A DNA stretch of 7,906 bases. Origin: Acidobacteriota bacterium (lineage in GTDB: Bacteria > Acidobacteriota > Terriglobia > UBA7540). The translations under genes were made by a program, and so were the position numbers. The notes beneath the pieces were generated by a model that saw nothing but the letters and a program-made list of their open reading frames with translations, made no database searches and was not told the origin of the DNA. Position 1 is the first letter of the stretch, and the number at the start of each line of letters is the position of its first letter. The stretch is taken from contig JAJYNF010000203.1 in NCBI GenBank assembly GCA_021786455.1, positions 1 to 7,906 on the forward strand, in the 5' to 3' direction. Below, in pieces: positions 5,672 to 7,906 of the stretch.

Positions 5672-6988
5672 TCAGAACCCGGGCGAGCCCATGACGGTCA
5701 GTCCCGACGGGTTTGGAAAAATTCCTCGCTGGGTGGATTGAAGGTCGCGATGGCACCCGCGCAGCGTTGAAGCGCGCGCGCCCGAGTTGAGGACGCAGTT
5801 CGCGGATTCCCGAAAGCGAAGGTTAACAAGTTCTAGGCGCTGACCCTGAATGCGCACGCCGTTGGGCCGATTGCCCGCGAACACGCTGTTGAAGACAGAT
5901 GAACCATTACCTTCGAGCCACACTCCGGCATCGCCGGGCCGGCCGCTGCCGTTGCGGAGCACGGCGAGGCCCCGGCACTGGACGTTCATCCCGCCGGGCA
6001 GGCTCGGCGAGGGTTCGTTCGCCCACTGGCCCGGCTCGGTCCCAACGACCGCAAGCCCATAAAACTTGTTGGCGGCCAGCGCGCAGTTGGCAACCTCAGC
6101 CGAGCGGCAAAAGACCAGGATAATTCCGGAGTTGGAGTTGTTGGTGAAGTGGCCGTTTGAAATCACAATGTTTTTGTTTCCCGGGGTCGGAGGCCGAAGG
6201 CTCGGGGGCAAGGTTTCCCAGCCGTCAAACTCAAGTCCCACGGCGCAGCCGCGCGCGACGCAGTTTTCAACGACCGTCCCGTCGTCTCCGTAGCCTAATT
6301 CGAACCCAATCGAGCGCGCTCCGAACACCCGACAGCCCACAAAGCGATTGCCACGGCCATACGCCCCGATCCCGGTGTTGAGGGCTCTCGCTCTCGGCCC
6401 GCCGAAGACGACGACGTTCTCGACGCTCGACTCGGAACAGTTGAACAGCCCGAACCCGTAGCCAGGATTGCCGCCGCCAGCAAGCGTAAAACCTCTCAGG
6501 CGGATTCCTGCCGCCCCGTAGGCGCCCAGGATGACCGTGTTGTCAGCGGCGGAGCCGTGAAGAATGGTCCTTGCCGGGCCCGACCCCACAATCTCGACGT
6601 TGCTCGGCAAAGGAACCGTCGTCCACCACTCGAGGCCGGGCGCGGGGTTTTCATGGCGGGTTTTTCCCTTCAGCAGGTAGTTTCCGGGGCGGATGAAAAT
6701 CGAGCCGCCCGTTCGAGGCAATGCCGCTACAGCGGGCAGCAGCTCCCGAAAATCGCCGTGACCCGCCGCGTCCACAACGATACGAGCTTTGTTCTCGGCG
6801 CCGAACCGAGGAAGAGCCGCCGACGGCCCAACGTCAGCCCAAGCCAAAGGATCAAAACCCAACCGCCCCGCCATCCAGGCGGAAGCCGCCAACCCCGTGG
6901 CTCTAAAAAGCCCGCGCCGGCTAAAAAGAAGGTCTTCTCTCAAAACTTTCTCCACGGTTTCCGATCCCTCAACTATGTGGTCACGCAT
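5672..6988 (-). CDS. Tat-exported right-handed parallel beta-helix (pectin lyase fold) protein
   Basis: This 438-residue protein carries a twin-arginine signal, SRRGLF at 23-28, followed by a mildly hydrophobic stretch and a likely cut after AWA (residue 51). The mature part opens with GDFRELLPAVAAL then GGSIFIRPGNYLL (78-106), the usual first turn of pectate-lyase-like proteins. It continues to about residue 420 in repeating strands spaced by G, N and V/I ladders, such as NVEIVGSG, IRLRGFTLAGGGN, SSVENVVVFGG, NRFVGCRVFGA and SVFNSVFAGN. Such folds include polysaccharide lyases and hydrolases and also non-catalytic surface proteins; I see no decisive active-site signature, so no enzyme class is claimed. 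The start has GGAG 7 bases upstream. A GTG at residue 12 would give a shorter, more typical Tat n-region. The gene lies upstream of the isomerase gene on the same strand and diverges from purM. Confidence 0.85.
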   Translation of the reverse strand: MRDHIVEGSETVEKVLREDLLFSRRGLFRATGLAASAWMAGRLGFDPLAWADVGPSAALPRFGAENKARIVVDAAGHGDFRELLPAVAALPRTGGSIFIRPGNYLLKGKTRHENPAPGLEWWTTVPLPSNVEIVGSGPARTILHGSAADNTVILGAYGAAGIRLRGFTLAGGGNPGYGFGLFNCSESSVENVVVFGGPRARALNTGIGAYGRGNRFVGCRVFGARSIGFELGYGDDGTVVENCVARGCAVGLEFDGWETLPPSLRPPTPGNKNIVISNGHFTNNSNSGIILVFCRSAEVANCALAANKFYGLAVVGTEPGQWANEPSPSLPGGMNVQCRGLAVLRNGSGRPGDAGVWLEGNGSSVFNSVFAGNRPNGVRIQGQRLELVNLRFRESANCVLNSGARASTLRGCHRDLQSTQRGIFPNPSGLTVMGSPGF

Positions 6989-7069
6989 GGCGGCTCCAAT
7001 TCAGTTACCTTTCGATGGGCGCAGTTGAAACATTCCCGCATATTTCGTTGAACGTAAAAGACCACGGTC

Positions 7070-7100
7070 CCACCGGTGGCCGCGGGATGGCCATGCCCGC
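7070..7100. repeat. Two adjacent palindromes in the divergent spacer
   Basis: CCACCGGTGG at 7070-7079 is a perfect 10-base palindrome. Two bases later, 7082-7100 is a near-perfect palindrome: GCGGG, then the self-complementary ATGGCCAT, one unpaired G, then CCCGC. They could be operator sites or a hairpin in the leader of the minus-strand gene. No regulator can be named. Confidence 0.45.
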
Positions 7101-7220
7101 GCTGTGTTCAACCAACCGTCCTCGCTCGCCGGTATTTTAGCGCAACTTCCAAGGCGGGCGCATCTTATCGTGAACAAGGGAGCATTTGGAAGGTTTCGGG
7201 TTCGCCCGAGCGAGAATCGC

Positions 7221-7250
7221 TTGTCAGTGGGGTAAGAAATCCACGATAAT
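7221..7250 (+). promoter_or_regulatory. Sigma70-type promoter of purM, probably leaderless
   Basis: TTGTCA at 7221-7226 and GATAAT at 7245-7250 are separated by 18 bases, and the -10 matches the consensus at five of six positions. Transcription would begin around 7256-7258, only about 4 to 6 bases before the purM ATG, leaving no room for a ribosome site. None is seen there either. Confidence 0.6.
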
Positions 7251-7261
7251 GATAGATTCCG

Positions 7262-7906
7262 ATGCGCTACCGTGATACGGGTGTGGACGCTGCCGCTGCG
7301 GGCCGTGCAAAGGCTCAAATCCGGCAACTCGCTCGCCGCACCTTCAATCCTCGCGTGCTAGGAGACGTGGGCGGGTTCGGAGGGTTTTTTTCACTCGCCG
7401 GGTTGCCTCCGAATGCCGTGCTGGTCTCGAGCATGGACGGCGTTGGAACCAAGCTCAAGATTGCGTCCATTATGAACCGGCACGCCAGCGTGGGCGCCGA
7501 CCTGGTGAATCACTCGGTGAACGACATTTCGGTTCACGGCGCTCGGCCGCTCTTCTTTCTTGATTACCTCGCCGCGGGCAAACTGCGGCCTCGCGTGGTC
7601 GCCGAAGTGGTTCGCGGGATCACCGAGGCCTGCCGCGCCGTGGGATGCGCTCTTATCGGGGGCGAAACCGCGGAGATGCCAGGATTCTATCCGGAAGATG
7701 AGTACGACCTGGCCGGTTGCATGGTGGGCTGGGGGCGGCGGAACGAGCTCCTCGACGGTCGCCGCATTCGCCTCGGCGATATGATCATGGGTTTGCCATC
7801 GGCCGGTCTGCACACCAACGGTTACTCGATGGCTCGTAAAATTCTCCTGGAGAAAGAAGGAATTCCGGTCAGCCGCTACCTGCCCGAGCTCGGCCGCCGG
7901 CTGGGA
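7262..7906 (+). CDS. purM: Phosphoribosylformylglycinamidine cyclo-ligase (AIR synthetase), C-terminus cut by window edge
   Basis: PurM closes the imidazole ring in de novo purine synthesis, turning formylglycinamidine ribonucleotide into aminoimidazole ribonucleotide with ATP, in the cytoplasm. The first 215 residues are present of the usual 340-350. They line up with the E. coli enzyme: YRDTGVDAAAAG (3-14), VLGDVGGFGGFFSL (32-45), SSMDGVGTKLKIA (56-68), VNDISVHGARPLFFLDYLAAGK (86-107), the diagnostic IGGETAEMPGFY (132-143), YDLAGCMVG (148-156) and SAGLHTNGYSMARKIL (180-195). The start is certain: in-frame TAA, TGA and TAG codons stand at 7247-7255, just two codons before this ATG. There is no ribosome site and the promoter is almost touching the start codon. 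The missing part holds the rest of the C-terminal domain. Confidence 0.97.
   Translation, partial: MRYRDTGVDAAAAGRAKAQIRQLARRTFNPRVLGDVGGFGGFFSLAGLPPNAVLVSSMDGVGTKLKIASIMNRHASVGADLVNHSVNDISVHGARPLFFLDYLAAGKLRPRVVAEVVRGITEACRAVGCALIGGETAEMPGFYPEDEYDLAGCMVGWGRRNELLDGRRIRLGDMIMGLPSAGLHTNGYSMARKILLEKEGIPVSRYLPELGRRLG

Larger units (their letters stand above)
6989..7261. other. Divergent intergenic region between the beta-helix gene and purM
   Basis: This 273-base spacer holds the purM promoter at its right end (7221-7250) and two palindromic elements near its middle (7070-7079 and 7082-7100). No clear promoter for the minus-strand beta-helix gene was found. Open frames crossing it have no recognisable protein character. 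Confidence 0.5.

Noticed and set aside
7001..7327. A 108-codon minus-strand frame spanning the purM promoter and 5' end.
   Set aside because: It overlaps purM in antisense and the intergenic palindromes, and its composition shows no protein character.

Overview
This is a GC-rich chromosomal segment with ordinary bacterial gene organisation. It carries two core biosynthetic genes cut by the window edges, ilvD on the left (minus strand) and purM on the right (plus strand). Between them lie five accessory genes, four of them predicted to be exported or membrane-anchored. No RNA gene, transposase, CRISPR array or phage gene was seen. High GC, good GGAGG-type ribosome sites on some genes, a PEGA-domain exported protein, a Tat-exported beta-helix protein and a COG1082-type sugar isomerase together suggest an environmental, soil-type bacterium. 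Acidobacteriota is my best guess and Verrucomicrobiota an alternative; this is an inference from gene style, not a demonstrated assignment.

Layout. (1) 1-1450, minus: ilvD, dihydroxy-acid dehydratase of the short three-cysteine [2Fe-2S] type, lacking only its last part beyond the window. (2) 1451-1795: divergent spacer. (3) 1796-2773, plus: a membrane-anchored protein of unknown function with one calcium-loop/FG-GAP-like motif and a TPR-like C-terminal helical part. (4) 2980-3525 and 3539-4321, plus: a two-gene unit with 13 bases between the genes, encoding an exported PEGA-domain protein and an exported trypsin-fold serine protease with a complete His/Asp/Ser triad. (5) 4322-4606: a convergent spacer packed with perfect inverted repeats, the most structurally unusual stretch here. 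(6) 4607-5452 and 5672-6988, minus: a cytoplasmic-looking sugar phosphate isomerase/epimerase-like TIM barrel and a Tat-exported right-handed beta-helix protein. (7) 6989-7261: divergent spacer with two near-palindromes and a purM promoter lying so close to the start codon that the transcript may be leaderless. (8) 7262-7906, plus: purM, the N-terminal two thirds.

How the genes fit together. ilvD (branched-chain amino acids) and purM (purines) are housekeeping genes with no evident functional link to the middle. The PEGA protein and protease probably act together in the periplasm or at the envelope. The isomerase and beta-helix protein may both concern carbohydrates, but the 219-base gap and a separate -10 box for the isomerase argue against a tight operon. 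I found no convincing new multi-gene system; the best candidate for something undescribed is the hairpin cluster at 4331-4537.
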